Shown here: positions 58,550 to 58,644 of the stretch, in pieces | Layout of the letters: each line of letters begins with the position of its first letter | Numbering within the stretch: the stretch's first letter is position 1 | Assembly (NCBI RefSeq): GCF_019042215.1 | Contig: NZ_JAHQCS010000057.1 | Span: 1-58,644, forward strand | Reading direction: 5' to 3' | DNA: 58,644 bases | From: Evansella tamaricis | GTDB lineage: Bacteria > Bacillota > Bacilli > Bacillales > Salisediminibacteriaceae | Notes under the pieces: model-generated | The model's database searches: none | Seen by the model: the letters and a program-made list of their open reading frames with translations, nothing else | Told to the model about the DNA's origin: nothing | Made by a program: the position numbers and the translations under genes

Positions 58550-58624
58550 TGGAGCGGAAGACGGGATTCGAACCCGCGACCCCCACCTTGGCAAGGTGGT
58601 GTTCTACCACTGAACTACTTCCGC
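58550..58624 (-). tRNA. tRNA-Gly(GCC)
   Basis: Acceptor GCGGAAG/CTTCCGC, anticodon loop TTGCCAA and encoded CCA. Confidence 0.95.
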
Positions 58625-58628
58625 AAAA

Positions 58629-58644
58629 TGGCTGGGCTAGCAGG
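58629..58644 (-). tRNA. tRNA-Gln, 3' end only (cut by the window)
   Basis: The last 16 bases read (as complement) CCTGCTAGCCCAGCCA, which matches the end of Bacillus tRNA-Gln(UUG). The rest lies outside the window. Confidence 0.6.

Overview
The window is one complete prophage of about 55.5 kb, a siphovirus type of Firmicutes, inside a low-GC Bacillaceae chromosome. Bacillus-type ribosome binding sites, frequent TTG and GTG starts, a LexA/DinR-type SOS box and a long tRNA cluster fit that family; the genus cannot be read from this sequence. A perfect 47-bp direct repeat (1739-1785 and 57288-57334) marks attL and attR. It is the 3' part of a tRNA-Arg(CCU) gene, and the tyrosine integrase lies next to attR. 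Left of the prophage is a frameshifted transposase gene and the stranded terminator of the tRNA operon. Right of it are nine complete tRNA genes and part of a tenth, all on the minus strand. Two of them carry 33-bp duplications of their 5' ends separated by related ~130-bp inserts.

Layout from left to right: (1) 1922-6982, a plasmid-like module. It has a HerA/TraG-type ATPase, small membrane proteins, a ParM-like actin, a ribbon-helix-helix ParR candidate, an upstream iteron region and a small XRE regulator. (2) 7108-10831, accessory genes: a membrane-anchored Mrr-type nuclease, an unrecognised three-gene cassette (402 aa, a zinc-ribbon protein, a two-helix membrane protein) and a YolD-like gene behind a perfect SOS box. 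(3) 11411-12927, lysis: amidase endolysin, holin and a 32-aa membrane peptide. (4) 12964-32902, tail, head and packaging genes of the A118/TP901-1 type, all on the minus strand. They are interrupted at 14415-15808 by two HEPN-like genes and a small ORF with their own hairpins. A probable Acb2/Tad1-type anti-defence gene sits among the head genes. (5) 33053-35683, a late-regulator region with a sigma-like activator and many small genes. (6) 35823-53070, the early and replication region: two orphan DNA methyltransferases, RusA, MazG-like, DnaC-like loader, replication initiator, HNH, RecT, metallo-beta-lactamase-fold protein, SbcC-like ATPase, AbrB-like, XRE and excisionase-like regulators, and an antirepressor. 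Start and stop codons commonly overlap as ATGA or TTGA. (7) 53652-57169, the lysogeny switch: Cro-like and CI-like genes diverge across four copies of one 15-bp operator, followed by a membrane protein, an ImmA/IrrE peptidase, a small partner gene and integrase.

The most unusual points are these. The par/transfer-like module suggests a phage that can also live as, or was assembled with, a plasmid. A structured plus-strand RNA candidate lies at 50000-50192. A 15-bp dyad, GTTCsAAnTTsGAAC, recurs upstream of the par, early-regulator and integrase genes. The three-gene accessory cassette and the HEPN-like island are candidates for undescribed defence functions. No database search was possible, so family names come from motifs and gene order.
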